This document shows positions 55,235-63,205 of a DNA stretch of 64,000 nt, piece by piece. The notes beneath the pieces are model-generated. The model was not told the origin of the DNA. It worked only from the letters and a program-made list of their open reading frames with translations, and made no database searches. The stretch lies in assembly GCA_910573755.1 (NCBI GenBank), contig CAJTBO010000006.1:117332-181331 (forward strand), written 5' to 3'. Within the stretch, counting starts at the first letter, position 1; each line of letters opens with the position of its first letter. Origin of the DNA: Lachnospiraceae bacterium. Lineage in GTDB: Bacteria; Bacillota; Clostridia; Lachnospirales; Lachnospiraceae. The position numbers and the translations under genes are program-made.

Positions 55235-55266
55235 ACCAAACTACCTCCATTCCTTTGAATATTTTC

Positions 55267-55282
55267 CGCAATTCCGTTTGCG
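55267..55282 (-). promoter_or_regulatory. Conserved leader hairpin before B3
   Basis: Same CGCAA/TTGCG stem as upstream of B1 and B2, within a nearly identical 40-base block. Confidence 0.45.
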
Positions 55283-55307
55283 TGGTATAACTCTATTCTA
55301 TATATCG

Positions 55308-55411
55308 TCATGTGAACTTTCTTCCAAAATAGAAATTATCATAAAATCTCTCTTCAAAGTCCCACTTCCCTCCGGAAAAAGAACTTTACGGTACAGTGCA
55401 ATTCCCCCTAT
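55308..55411 (-). pseudogene. Relic of the A2 tail between A3 and B3
   Basis: About 104 bases nearly identical to 53455-53560, the foreign tail of truncated A2, but without the rest of that gene. After 55411 the similarity stops. It marks a past duplication and deletion. Confidence 0.6.
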
Positions 55412-55491
55412 AGTCTAATTTTGCTCCTGCGCCTTTGAGCTTTTCTTAAGCTTTATGCTTATCCCTGCTCATTCATAAATCCGTCTCTCAA

Positions 55492-56166
55492 TCAGGATTC
55501 CAGGCTCTCCAAAAAGGTCCAAGCCAAATTATCGTGCAGGATGTCCTCAGATATCTTCTTTATATGGTCCGAGAAAAAGTTCAGCAGTTTATTTCCCCAG
55601 AGGACAAGTTCCATCATCTTAATATCTCTGCTGTCTTTGAATACGTCTACGGTAAACCTTTCCGCTTTCGTCCAGTCCATCCTTCTGTTCGCAAACTGTT
55701 CCCAACTCGGCGGCTCTTCATTTAGTTCTCCTGTATAACCATTATATTTTGCCAGCGCACAGGACAGACATAATGCATGATAAGAGCCAAGCGAATCGCC
55801 TGTGCCCTGCCCTGTCTCATCTGCGTAACAACACAGGGCAAACATTTCCATTTCTGTTGCGTTCCGGGGATCTATCTTGCTAATATCAATATTATATACT
55901 TCTCTTTTTCCTCCTACTCCGGATATGATCTGGATGATCGGGTTATCCGGAGTAGAACTTTCCGAAAGCATGGCGATCAGCCCATAGCCCATTCCTCCTT
56001 CGCCTGCAACCACTGCCAGATTTAAAAATTTCCCTTTTTCTTCCTTTTCGGCCTTTGTCACAGCATTGCCAAAGCTTTCTTCCCCTCCCTGCGATCCCAG
56101 GACTTTTTTGTTCATAGGGGTTTTGGGGTAATCATATTTGCCATATGGCATACTTGTCACCTGCAT
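55492..56166 (-). CDS. Family A protein, copy A3 (complete)
   Basis: A 224-aa soluble protein, the longest A copy. It begins MQVTSMPYGKYDYPKTPMNK, keeps KREVYNIDISKIDPRNATEM, ADETGQGTGDSLGSYHAL, PPSWEQFANRRMDWTKAERF and ILHDNLAWTFLESLES. The ATG at 56166 fits the other copies (AGGAGGTG upstream); a frame from 56259 adds leader sequence. Function is unknown. A and B genes always occur together here, so their products may interact. Confidence 0.72.
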   Translation of the reverse strand: MQVTSMPYGKYDYPKTPMNKKVLGSQGGEESFGNAVTKAEKEEKGKFLNLAVVAGEGGMGYGLIAMLSESSTPDNPIIQIISGVGGKREVYNIDISKIDPRNATEMEMFALCCYADETGQGTGDSLGSYHALCLSCALAKYNGYTGELNEEPPSWEQFANRRMDWTKAERFTVDVFKDSRDIKMMELVLWGNKLLNFFSDHIKKISEDILHDNLAWTFLESLES

Positions 56167-56243
56167 TACATTAAACACCTCCTGATATATAAAATTTATT
56201 TTTGTTTCCTGATCCATTTTAGAATTCATCACATATAAAAACA

Positions 56244-56310
56244 CAATAAGCATTTCCAACAGTCCCTCACAAATAACCTTTGAGAGGGACTATTACTAAA
56301 ATGCTTATTG
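56244..56310 (-). terminator. Terminator of the small exported-protein gene
   Basis: A long two-part stem (CAATAAGCATTT / AAATGCTTATTG outside, AGTCCCTC / GAGGGACT inside) followed on the minus strand by TGTTTTTAT. It overlaps the stop codon of the gene at 56305. Confidence 0.8.
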
Positions 56311-56808
56311 AGGTAAACTAACTGTCCAACTGGTTGTCAATGTATTCCACGGCGAAACCGCATTTGTTGCCTGTGCCCTCATATTTAACACTATACCGGA
56401 TTCCACTTCAGCCCTGCTGATATTTGTTTTAAAATACCGACGTGAACCAATCACCTTATTTCCGCTTGTAATACTGGTTATCCTGTTGAAATCCTGCGTG
56501 CACTGTGTATTATTACACCAGCAAAGAACGCTTTTTGCTGTTCCCATAATCTCAACTTCAATGAGCACTTTATTGTTTTCATCAATAAGTAATCGGGTTA
56601 TTGTTATAGAAGAAAGCCCCGGTGCAGGCTCTCTTGGCTGAATACCTTCCTCTAAATCCTCCGATTCATCTCCAGCCATTTCCAGATACCTGCCATTCTC
56701 TGGCAATCCTTCCTCTTTTTCCGCTGCCACTGCACTGATACTGGAGCCACAGCACATAACCACAGCTAACGCTAACACAAGCATCTTTTTTAAAGTTTTC
56801 TTCATCAT
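56305..56808 (-). CDS. Secreted protein, unknown function
   Basis: A 167-aa protein with a signal peptide (MMKKTLKKMLVLALAVVMCC ... AVAA), an acidic spacer and a beta-rich domain with two Cys in VLCWCNNTQCTQDF and an ending SWTVSLPQ. AAGGAG precedes tandem ATG codons at 56808. It lies between the BlaR1-like gene and the A/B array. A function in the envelope is likely; no family was recognised. Confidence 0.7.
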   Translation of the reverse strand: MMKKTLKKMLVLALAVVMCCGSSISAVAAEKEEGLPENGRYLEMAGDESEDLEEGIQPREPAPGLSSITITRLLIDENNKVLIEVEIMGTAKSVLCWCNNTQCTQDFNRITSITSGNKVIGSRRYFKTNISRAEVESGIVLNMRAQATNAVSPWNTLTTSWTVSLPQ

Positions 56809-56860
56809 CTTTTCTCCTTCCTCTTCAGAAAAATTCAATTATCTCTAAACGGTCGTTTTT

Positions 56861-56890
56861 AAAAGGTACTACATATATGTAGCACCTTTT
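56861..56890. terminator. Bidirectional terminator after the BlaR1-like gene
   Basis: AAAAGGT-A-CTACATATATGTAG-C-ACCTTTT forms a long stem with one mismatch. T-rich on both strands. It ends the blaI-blaR1-like operon. Confidence 0.75.
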
Positions 56891-56953
56891 AATTTTATCG
56901 CGGTTTCCAAATTCTGTCAATATATAAAATCGATACTTTCCGATTTTTCTAAA

Positions 56954-58312
56954 TCAATGAGGACATTTTGTATATTCAGTTTTTGAAATCAGTTCCCCCA
57001 AAAACACATGACCGCAATCCGCACAGCGTTTTGACGAATACGCCTTAATCACACACCCGCCGCTGCTGTTTTTCTCATGTTTTTGATATGTACCGGAAAC
57101 CAGCGTTGAATGCGTACATCCTGCACGGGCTCCCTCATTTAAATCGACTTCATAAATATTTCCGTCCTCATCGACAAACTGCTGGTCAAACCTTATCTCC
57201 GTATCACCTGTCTCAAACAGAAGGCTGTCATCTGTTGTAAATATAATATCACTGCCAGAAAACCCCTCATATTGTTCCCGCACCGCCTCTTCCTCTCCAT
57301 AAATGCCAACAACCGTCACCCCGTCATAAGCAAATACAGGCGCCGACGAAACGATCAATACAACAAGTGTCAGCACCCCCATCAGACATTTTGCTGTCCT
57401 GCTGCTGCTTTTTCTGTCTTCTCTCATAATATTTTTCACCCTTTCTACTGTTAAATTTGGTTTTTTAAGGCTCTTGTCCCCGCTAAGCCTTACAAGTATG
57501 TCCTTCTCCTCCTGTGCCAGTTCCGCCTGCCTGAAGATTTCCCGCCCATACAATATCCTCTCATCCCGGGACAGGTTCCCCGCCACCCTCTCATCACAGT
57601 TCAACTCGCAGTTTCTGTTCATCAGTCCCGGCAGAAGGTAGATCAGCGGATTAAACCAGTGGACGCATACTGCAGCGGCTGCCAGAAACTTAAACAGTAC
57701 ATCATTTCTTTTTATATGGTACATCTCGTGCAAGAGTACAATATCCCTCTGCTGTTTCCCCAGATTCTCCGGAATCATGATCACAGGATGGAAATATCCC
57801 ATCGTAAACGCGCCGCCCGGAAAAGCGATCTCATATACCTGAACCTTCCTCTTTAAACAAACCTTTTCTTTCAGCCTTTCCAGTTCCCCTTCCGCAAGAT
57901 CCGCCTCCTTGTAGACATCCGCCGACATAACCGCCTTTTTGCCTGACAGATACCCCCTCACTTCTACGGATAACCGAAACACCATAACGGTAAGCGCTAT
58001 GACAGTTGCCGCCGCAAGAACCGCAAACCCCCTGTTCACAGCTATCCTGTAATCATCCGATACTAATACTGACGCTTTGTACGGCGATACCCTGATATCC
58101 GGCAGCCTCCCTGCTGCCCGTTTCTGCGCCTCCTCCCAAAACCGCCTTGCAGCCAAAGCCAGCGGACACGGCACCAGATACAAAATCAGCGCTGTTTTCA
58201 GCAGCAGATCCTGCCACTTATACAGAGAAAACCGCCGCCTGGCATTTTGAAGCAGGATACTGAAAACCATGCAGATACTTCCCGACACCGACATTAAAAT
58301 GACCAGGTTCAT
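56954..58312 (-). CDS. BlaR1/M56-family membrane metallopeptidase with Cys-rich C-terminus
   Basis: A 452-aa protein. Four N-terminal membrane segments surround an M56 gluzincin domain: IVLLHEMYHIKRNDVLFK with HExxH, and ELNCDERVAG supplying the third ligand. A further membrane segment (LMGVLTLVVLIVSSAPVF) leads to an external domain. In place of a penicillin-binding sensor it has about 110 residues ending in a His/Cys-rich zinc-ribbon-like part (CTHST, GGCVIKAYSSKRCADCGHVF, KCPH). It overlaps blaI by four bases and should cleave that repressor on a signal other than beta-lactams. Confidence 0.88.
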   Translation of the reverse strand: MNLVILMSVSGSICMVFSILLQNARRRFSLYKWQDLLLKTALILYLVPCPLALAARRFWEEAQKRAAGRLPDIRVSPYKASVLVSDDYRIAVNRGFAVLAAATVIALTVMVFRLSVEVRGYLSGKKAVMSADVYKEADLAEGELERLKEKVCLKRKVQVYEIAFPGGAFTMGYFHPVIMIPENLGKQQRDIVLLHEMYHIKRNDVLFKFLAAAAVCVHWFNPLIYLLPGLMNRNCELNCDERVAGNLSRDERILYGREIFRQAELAQEEKDILVRLSGDKSLKKPNLTVERVKNIMREDRKSSSRTAKCLMGVLTLVVLIVSSAPVFAYDGVTVVGIYGEEEAVREQYEGFSGSDIIFTTDDSLLFETGDTEIRFDQQFVDEDGNIYEVDLNEGARAGCTHSTLVSGTYQKHEKNSSGGCVIKAYSSKRCADCGHVFLGELISKTEYTKCPH

Positions 58313-58668
58313 TTTTCCTTCTCTGAGCGGAGCAGATCTTCCAGCTCCTCAGCCTCCTCCTTTGTCATTTTCCCGCCGCCGGTCAATGCCACAATAAAGT
58401 TTGACAGAGAGCCGCCGTACATGCTGTCAAGTATCTCCCTTGTCTGCCTCTGTTCAAACTCCTTTTTTGTGCAGCCTGCCCTGTACTTATGCCCCTCCTT
58501 TACTACGACCCCTTTTTGCAAAAGGCGCGTTAAAAAAGTGCTGGTCGTCTGCCGTTTCCAGTCCTTTCCCTTCTCTCTGAAGCACAGAACGATGTCGTTG
58601 TTCGTCATCCCCTCCGACTTCCATAATACCTCCATGATCTCCTTTTCTGTCGGGCTTAAAGTAATCAT
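58309..58668 (-). CDS. BlaI/MecI-family transcriptional repressor
   Basis: A 119-aa winged-helix repressor (MITLSPTEKEIMEVLWKSEG, WKRQTTSTFLTRLLQKGVV) with a dimerisation tail. The ATG at 58668 has AAAAGGAGG at the right distance; an upstream frame to 58686 starts within it. The stop overlaps the BlaR1-like start (ATGA). It probably represses its own promoter at 58696-58724, where TACA/TGTA-type half sites overlap the spacer, until cleaved by the partner peptidase. Confidence 0.92.
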   Translation of the reverse strand: MITLSPTEKEIMEVLWKSEGMTNNDIVLCFREKGKDWKRQTTSTFLTRLLQKGVVVKEGHKYRAGCTKKEFEQRQTREILDSMYGGSLSNFIVALTGGGKMTKEEAEELEDLLRSEKEK

Positions 58669-58695
58669 ATATGTCCTCCTTTTCATTTTTTATTC

Positions 58696-58724
58696 ATTGT
58701 ATTACATTATAGTAGTCATGTCAA
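58696..58724 (-). promoter_or_regulatory. Promoter/operator of the blaI-blaR1-like operon
   Basis: Minus strand: -35 TTGACA, 17-base spacer, -10 TACAAT. The spacer (GACTACTATAATGTAATAC region) holds a BlaI/MecI-like partial palindrome with TGTA. Confidence 0.72.
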
Positions 58725-58854
58725 TTTTTCTTTCAAACCGCTTTATACGACGCCGCCGAAAACGTCAATTTGTTGACGCTTCCCTCCGGACCGTGTTATC
58801 CTGTATAATATTCTATATTTCAGTAATATTTCCGTAAGCAGGAGGCGGATCAGA

Positions 58855-58911
58855 ATGAATTATATGTTAGGCATAAAGTCTGTTCTGACCGGCTGTAAAC
58901 TTATTATATGA
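58855..58911 (+). CDS. Possible 18-aa leader peptide before the kinase gene
   Basis: MNYMLGIKSVLTGCKLII with GGAGGCGG upstream; its TGA overlaps the ribosome-binding site of the kinase gene (TGAGGAG). This would allow translational coupling. It may be the remnant of a longer gene. Confidence 0.35.
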   Translation: MNYMLGIKSVLTGCKLII

Positions 58912-58923
58912 GGAGATTTTAAC

Positions 58924-59856
58924 ATGATCTACACCGTTACGCTGAATCCCGCTTTAGACAAAACCGTGGAGATCCCTTCCCTGACCGTGGACAGTGTCAA
59001 CCGCATCACCGCCATGCGCACCGATCCCGGAGGAAAAGGCATCAACGTATCCAAAGTGATCCGGAAACTGGGCCGGGAGAGCACTGCCACAGGCATTTTG
59101 GGCGGAAATACCGGCCGCGCCATCTGTGCCGCGCTCGAAGCCATGAAGATCAAAACCGCTTTCCGGTTCGTGGAGGGGGAAACCCGGACCAACCTGAAAG
59201 TCATCGATCCGGTAAACCATACCAACACTGACTTAAACGAACCGGGCATCACCGTATCTGAGGAGATCCTGAACGGACTGCTTGCGGAACTGTTATCAAA
59301 ACTCCGGAAGGGGGACATCGTCGTATTATCCGGCAGCCTGCCGAAAGGTTCTCCCGTAAATACCTACGGTACATGGGTAAATGCCTGCAAAAAAGCCGGA
59401 GCAAAGGTCATCCTCGATGCGGACGGCGAACTTCTTGCAAACGGCATGCAGGCATCTCCCTACCTGATCAAACCCAACAACCACGAACTTTCCGCTCTTA
59501 CGGGTGAAACACTTAAAACGCCGGACGCACTTAAAAAAGCTGCCCGCAGCCTGATGCAGAAATATGATATTGCCAGGATCGTCGTCTCTATGGGAGGCGC
59601 AGGCGCTCTGTATCTGACGGAACATGAGACCATTTATGCCGAAGGCTTAAAAGTTCCGGTGAAAAGCACCGTCGGCGCAGGGGACAGCGTCGTGGCAGCC
59701 CTCGCCGCAGCCGAAGAATCCGGAAAAAGCCTTGCGGATGCCGTCCGCCTCTCTGCCGCCTGCGGCGCGGCAAATGTAATGTGCAGCGGAACCCAGGCCG
59801 CGGAATACGCGGTCATTAAAGAACTGATGCCCCGGGTGGTATTCCATAAACTGTAA
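58924..59856 (+). CDS. 1-phosphofructokinase / tagatose-6-phosphate kinase family sugar kinase
   Basis: A 310-aa PfkB-family kinase. MIYTVTLNPALDKTVEIPSL is the typical start of the FruK/LacC group; GGKGINVSKVIRKLG binds substrate, LSGSLPKGSP and the GAGDSVVAALAAA block with catalytic Asp are present. It phosphorylates a ketohexose phosphate to the bisphosphate. The downstream remnants of a polyol dehydrogenase and a mannitol-type PTS suggest a former polyol/hexose operon. GAGGAG stands upstream of the ATG. Confidence 0.92.
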   Translation: MIYTVTLNPALDKTVEIPSLTVDSVNRITAMRTDPGGKGINVSKVIRKLGRESTATGILGGNTGRAICAALEAMKIKTAFRFVEGETRTNLKVIDPVNHTNTDLNEPGITVSEEILNGLLAELLSKLRKGDIVVLSGSLPKGSPVNTYGTWVNACKKAGAKVILDADGELLANGMQASPYLIKPNNHELSALTGETLKTPDALKKAARSLMQKYDIARIVVSMGGAGALYLTEHETIYAEGLKVPVKSTVGAGDSVVAALAAAEESGKSLADAVRLSAACGAANVMCSGTQAAEYAVIKELMPRVVFHKL

Positions 59857-59997
59857 CATAACGTCAGAACCTCTCACCGGATCGTCACTGTCCGCTTTGC
59901 ACTTAGCGGCTCCGGATCATCTGACTGTTTCAGAAGAAGAAATCAATTGTTGCAAAAACAAATATAATCCAGTACTATAAAGAAAGGAACTTTTATT

Positions 59998-60789
59998 ATG
60001 AAAGCAAAAGCTGTAAGACTGCACGGAGCAAATGACCTGAGACTGGATGAATTTGAGCTTCCTGAAATCACAGACGACGAGATCCTTGTCAAGGTCGTAA
60101 CCGACAGTATCTGCATGTCCACTTATAAATGCGCCATCCTCGGGGAATGCCACAAACGCGTCCACGAGATGTGGCTGACCATCCAGCCATCATGGGACAT
60201 GAATTTGCGGGAGACATCGTAAAGGTAGGAAAAAACCATCAGGAAAAATTCAAACCCGGCATGAAATTTACACTGCAGCCCGCCCTGAATTACAAAGGAA
60301 CCATGTGGAGCCCCGGGTATTCCTATGAATTTTTCGGCGGGGACGCCACATACTGCATTATTCCCGCAGAAGTTAGTACATTACAACTCCACCCATGTCA
60401 CCGGCACCACCGGCGGTAATACCGACGATATGATAGAATCCCTGAAGCTGACGGCGGCAGGACGCATCAATCCGGCGGTTATGGTAACCCATATCAGCGG
60501 TCTGGATTCCGCAGCAGACACCACCCTGAACCTGCCGAAGATCCCGGGCGGGAAGAAACTGATCTATACCCATCTGTCCATGCCCCTTACCGCATTGACA
60601 GATCTGCGCACAAAGGGTGAGGCAGAAGGCGATAACCGTCTGATCGTACTGATGGATTCCAGTAAACTCGGCCTGAAATGCAGTTTTCATATCTGTTCTC
60701 TGGATGTTGTGGATATACTGGTCTCCGACGGAAATCTCCCGGAGGACTTTCTGGAAGAATGTGAAAAACACAATGTAGAAATTTTATAG
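59998..60789 (+). pseudogene. Zinc-dependent polyol dehydrogenase remnant fused to a DeoR-type C-terminal fragment
   Basis: Frame 1 starts MKAKAVRLHGANDLRLDEFE (N-terminus of medium-chain dehydrogenases of the sorbitol/sorbose-1-phosphate group) and is lost at a frameshift near 60180. Frame 2 continues PAIMGHEFAGDIVKVGKNHQ up to TYCIIPAE. A deletion of about 150 codons then joins frame 3: STHVTGTTGGNTDDMIESLK, PGGKKLIYTHLSMPLTALTD. From 60606 the same frame runs into RLIVLMDSSKLGLKCSFHIC, VDILVSDGNLPEDF, a DeoR-family effector-domain ending. At least three lesions; not functional. Confidence 0.8.
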
Positions 60790-60849
60790 ATTTTGCGTGA
60801 ATCCTGATTCCATTGCCACATTAAAACTGGAATAAGGAGGATCTCTGTT

Positions 60850-61127
60850 TTGAAAAATAAAGTACAGCGTTTTGGTAAATTCTTATCGGCTATGGTTATG
60901 CCGAATATAGGCGCTCTGATCGCCTTGGTTTTCTTGCCGCACTGTTCATAGATACCGGCTGGATACCCCACAAGGGTTTCAACAGCATGGCCGGTCCGAT
61001 GCCGACCTACCTGATACCGATTTTAATCGCTTCCACAGGCGGCCGTAAGATTGCCTGCGACCGCGGCCGCATAGTCGGCGCCATTGCCGTGATTGGTGCG
61101 ATCCTCAGGCAAAAGCACACGGCCTGA
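60850..61127 (+). pseudogene. Mannitol-type PTS EIIC (mtlA-like) fragment
   Basis: AAGGAGG precedes a TTG start giving KNKVQRFGKFLSAMVMPNIG, the typical start of mannitol PTS EIICB. A frameshift near 60930 breaks it; the other frame continues ALFIDTGWIPHKGFNSMAGP, MPTYLIPILIASTGGRKIA and GRIVGAIAVIGAIL, then ends at TGA 61125-61127. Only the first quarter of the gene remains. Confidence 0.8.
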
Positions 61128-61166
61128 ATATTTACGAATATCTCAAATTTCTGCTCTTGGTTATAT

Positions 61167-61544
61167 TTATTGGTCAAGCAACGTTATTCCCCATTTCTGT
61201 GTAATATAATCTTTTAGACATATAACTTTTATTTTAATAGCAGCATTGTCGCTATCAAGATAACATTTTCTGATATCCCCATCAATACCTGGAATAATAT
61301 GAAGAATTCTCGTTTCATCTTCAACAGATGTCTTTAATAGACTTCCATCCTTGACCTTCGATGATAACTCCCAACACACAATATACCTAATATTACTAAA
61401 TGAATGATTAAACTCCGTTGCTCCAAATTGATACTTTAATTCAACATACCAAAATTCACAATCTGCAATTTTATTTCCCGTCTTATTTCTTGCCAGAAGA
61501 TCTATTCCTGCTGATTCGTCATAATCCAGTGGTTCAAAATTATT
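61167..61544 (-). pseudogene. C-terminal fragment of a nuclease-like protein
   Basis: 125 codons open on the 5' side to a TAA at 61545-61547, with no start. It reads FEPLDYDESAGIDLLARN, FWYVELKYQFGATEFNHSFS and IRYIVCWELSSK. The D...ExK pattern (GIDLL ... VELKY) and the following FNHSF-x-NIRYIVCW resemble the PD-(D/E)XK-like C-terminal region of large ATPase proteins found in defence islands. The rest of the gene is gone. AT-rich codon use differs from the kinase gene next to it. Confidence 0.55.
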
Positions 61545-61567
61545 TTATGTGCCATAATTATACTTTT

Positions 61568-61882
61568 TTAATCCTTCAACCTTTCCCCAATATCAGATGC
61601 ACTATATAATACTCTCATTACAATAACGCTCTCATTCTCAATCACATAGAAAACCGAATAATTATCTACCACCAACTGCCTTAACCCCATTGCCCGTTCT
61701 TGCTCCGATTCCATAAGTCTTACTTTTTCCGGAAACATTTTTAGCTCCTCGATAGCTTTCGCAATCCGGTTATATTGTCCTATTGCATTTTCTGGTGCTT
61801 GGAGCTGTATCGCAATATAGTTATAGATTTCCTCCATATCCGCTAATGCCTTATCTGTGATCTGTACCTTATATTGCTTCAT
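61568..61882 (-). CDS. RelE/ParE-family toxin
   Basis: A 104-aa type II toxin with the RelE/ParE fold (YKVQITDKALADMEEIYNYI, GLRQLVVDNYSVFYVIENES, VIVMRVLYSASDIGERL). RelE types cut ribosome-bound mRNA and ParE types inhibit gyrase; the sequence does not decide. It starts two bases after the antitoxin stop, so both are made from one transcript. Confidence 0.92.
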   Translation of the reverse strand: MKQYKVQITDKALADMEEIYNYIAIQLQAPENAIGQYNRIAKAIEELKMFPEKVRLMESEQERAMGLRQLVVDNYSVFYVIENESVIVMRVLYSASDIGERLKD

Positions 61883-61884
61883 GC

Positions 61885-62187
61885 TTAATGACTCTCCCTA
61901 AATTTTGCAAAGGCAGAAACAGCATCCTGCACCCTGCCGGCATGTATATCATCATATCCCTCTTGCAATTTCTTGTGAATTTCCTCTTTTGTCATTAAAT
62001 CTGCATTAAGACTAGAGGAAGCTTTCGGCAATGTTACCGCAAAAGGGATCCCTCCTGTTAATGAAATTTGATTGAGATACATGTCTATTGCTGTAGACAT
62101 CGGGATGCCTAATCGTGTAAGCACATCTTCAGCTCGTTGTTTTACCGTTGGATTTATTCTTAAATTTAAGGTTGCTGTTTTTTCCAT
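61885..62187 (-). CDS. RelB/DinJ-family antitoxin
   Basis: A 100-aa antitoxin. Ribbon-helix-helix DNA-binding N-terminus (TATLNLRINPTVKQRAEDVL, LGIPMSTAIDMYLNQISLTG) and a C-terminal part that would wrap the toxin. AAAGGAGATG stands upstream of the ATG. It should repress its own promoter at the inverted repeat GTAACG/CGTTAC. Confidence 0.93.
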   Translation of the reverse strand: MEKTATLNLRINPTVKQRAEDVLTRLGIPMSTAIDMYLNQISLTGGIPFAVTLPKASSSLNADLMTKEEIHKKLQEGYDDIHAGRVQDAVSAFAKFRESH

Positions 62188-62210
62188 ATCAAATCATCTC
62201 CTTTGGTTAA

Positions 62211-62239
62211 ATTGTAACGCGTTTGTCGTTACTCGTCAA
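62211..62239 (-). promoter_or_regulatory. Promoter and operator of the relB/parE operon
   Basis: Minus strand: -35 TTGACG, 17-base spacer, -10 TACAAT. Within the spacer GTAACG and CGTTAC (62214-62232) form an inverted repeat, a fitting operator for the ribbon-helix-helix antitoxin. Confidence 0.75.
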
Positions 62240-62316
62240 TGTAAATGTTAAAAACCAATCCACATTTGCTGACAACATATATTTTACCCAAATCATAATA
62301 ATATAAATAATACAAA

Positions 62317-62349
62317 TATGGCAGGATATCTCATAGACCACCTGCCATA
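62317..62349 (-). terminator. Hairpin, terminator candidate upstream of relB/parE
   Basis: TATGGCAGG pairs with CCTGCCATA (9 bp) around a 15-base loop; TTTGTATTATTT follows on the minus strand. It may end the transcript of a gene formerly upstream. The rest of 62240-62543 is AT-rich and holds three GGCTCT motifs (minus strand, 62490-62520) without recognised function. Confidence 0.6.
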
Positions 62350-62543
62350 CCTAATAGCTTATACTAAATTTATATCACTCGAACTCCTCGGCGGATAGCT
62401 TAAACTGGCTATTTTTCTATGATTTTTAATGGATTTATTATTCATATTCTTCAAAAATCGCTCTCGTATTTGTGCCAGTCAAAATTTTTAGAGCCAAAAT
62501 AGAGCCATCCAGAGCCGCCATTTTCTCCTTGTCTGCCCTATCT

Positions 62544-62563
62544 ACATGGTGCTAGCACCATGT
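62544..62563. repeat. Perfect 20-bp palindrome
   Basis: ACATGGTGCTAGCACCATGT, with NheI-like centre GCTAGC. It lies 14 bases past the end of the yjdF remnant. It could be an operator or a short hairpin. Confidence 0.6.
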
Positions 62564-62577
62564 TAATTAAACTTTTA

Positions 62578-62850
62578 TCAATAATATGTATATTTTACTT
62601 CACGCTGTACCCGTTTAGGATTGCAACCAGCTTCTTTTACATCAGCTACCACAGCAGAGCTAAATCGTTACCGACAATAATTTTTCAGAACGAAATCATA
62701 AACCTCATAGTCTTTTGGTTCTGCCCCAAATGTAACCTTACACACGGATAGCTTTCCCTCTGATACACGTTCAAACACTCCCACCCAAAAGGTTTCTTCA
62801 AAAAATACCGTAGTGAATCTTGCCCGGTCAATTGATATACTTTCTTTATA
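62578..62850 (-). pseudogene. yjdF-like (DUF2992) pseudogene
   Basis: The minus strand reads RFTTVFFEETFWVGVFERVS, EGKLSVCKVTFGAEPKDYEV, YDFVLKNYCR, then TAA (62668-62670) in place of a Leu codon, then RFSSAVVADVKEAGCNPKRV QREVK in the same frame to TGA at 62578. This matches YjdF/DUF2992 proteins along most of their length. The start is missing at the side of the IS66 remnant. In Bacilli yjdF is controlled by an azaaromatic-binding riboswitch; no such leader is left here. Confidence 0.75.
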
Positions 62851-62869
62851 TCACAAGGAGGTATTTCAA

Positions 62870-63202
62870 ATGAGTACAAAGTTTACAGATGATGAATGGC
62901 TGCTGATCTTTCAGCAGAGAACGCAGAGCGGCCTGTCTGTCCGAAAGTGGTGTGACAGCAATCAGATCAGTTATGACAAGTATAAATATCGGGAAAAAAA
63001 ACTGCTGCGCAAAACGGATCCGGAAAGAATGGTATCTCCTATGGATTTTGTGGAACTCCCGCATACACTGCTTCCTCCGCTTTCACTGGAACAGGAGCAA
63101 TCCTATCCTTTTGAACTATCCTTTCATGGATCGCATCTGAAGATCGCCAGTCATGCACAACTCTCACAGTACGCAGGTATTACATTGACAGCATCCCTTT
63201 AG
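62870..63202 (+). CDS. IS66-family accessory protein TnpA
   Basis: A 110-aa protein (MSTKFTDDEWLLIFQQRTQS, GLSVRKWCDSNQISYDKYKY) of the IS66 orfA type, a helix-turn-helix-like protein required for transposition. AAGGAGG precedes the ATG at 62870. It looks intact, but the rest of the element is broken. Confidence 0.82.
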   Translation: MSTKFTDDEWLLIFQQRTQSGLSVRKWCDSNQISYDKYKYREKKLLRKTDPERMVSPMDFVELPHTLLPPLSLEQEQSYPFELSFHGSHLKIASHAQLSQYAGITLTASL

Positions 63203-63205
63203 ATT

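Noticed and set aside
62385..62400. tRNA T-loop-like GAGTTCGAGT
   Set aside because: Neither the acceptor nor the anticodon arm can be folded around it.
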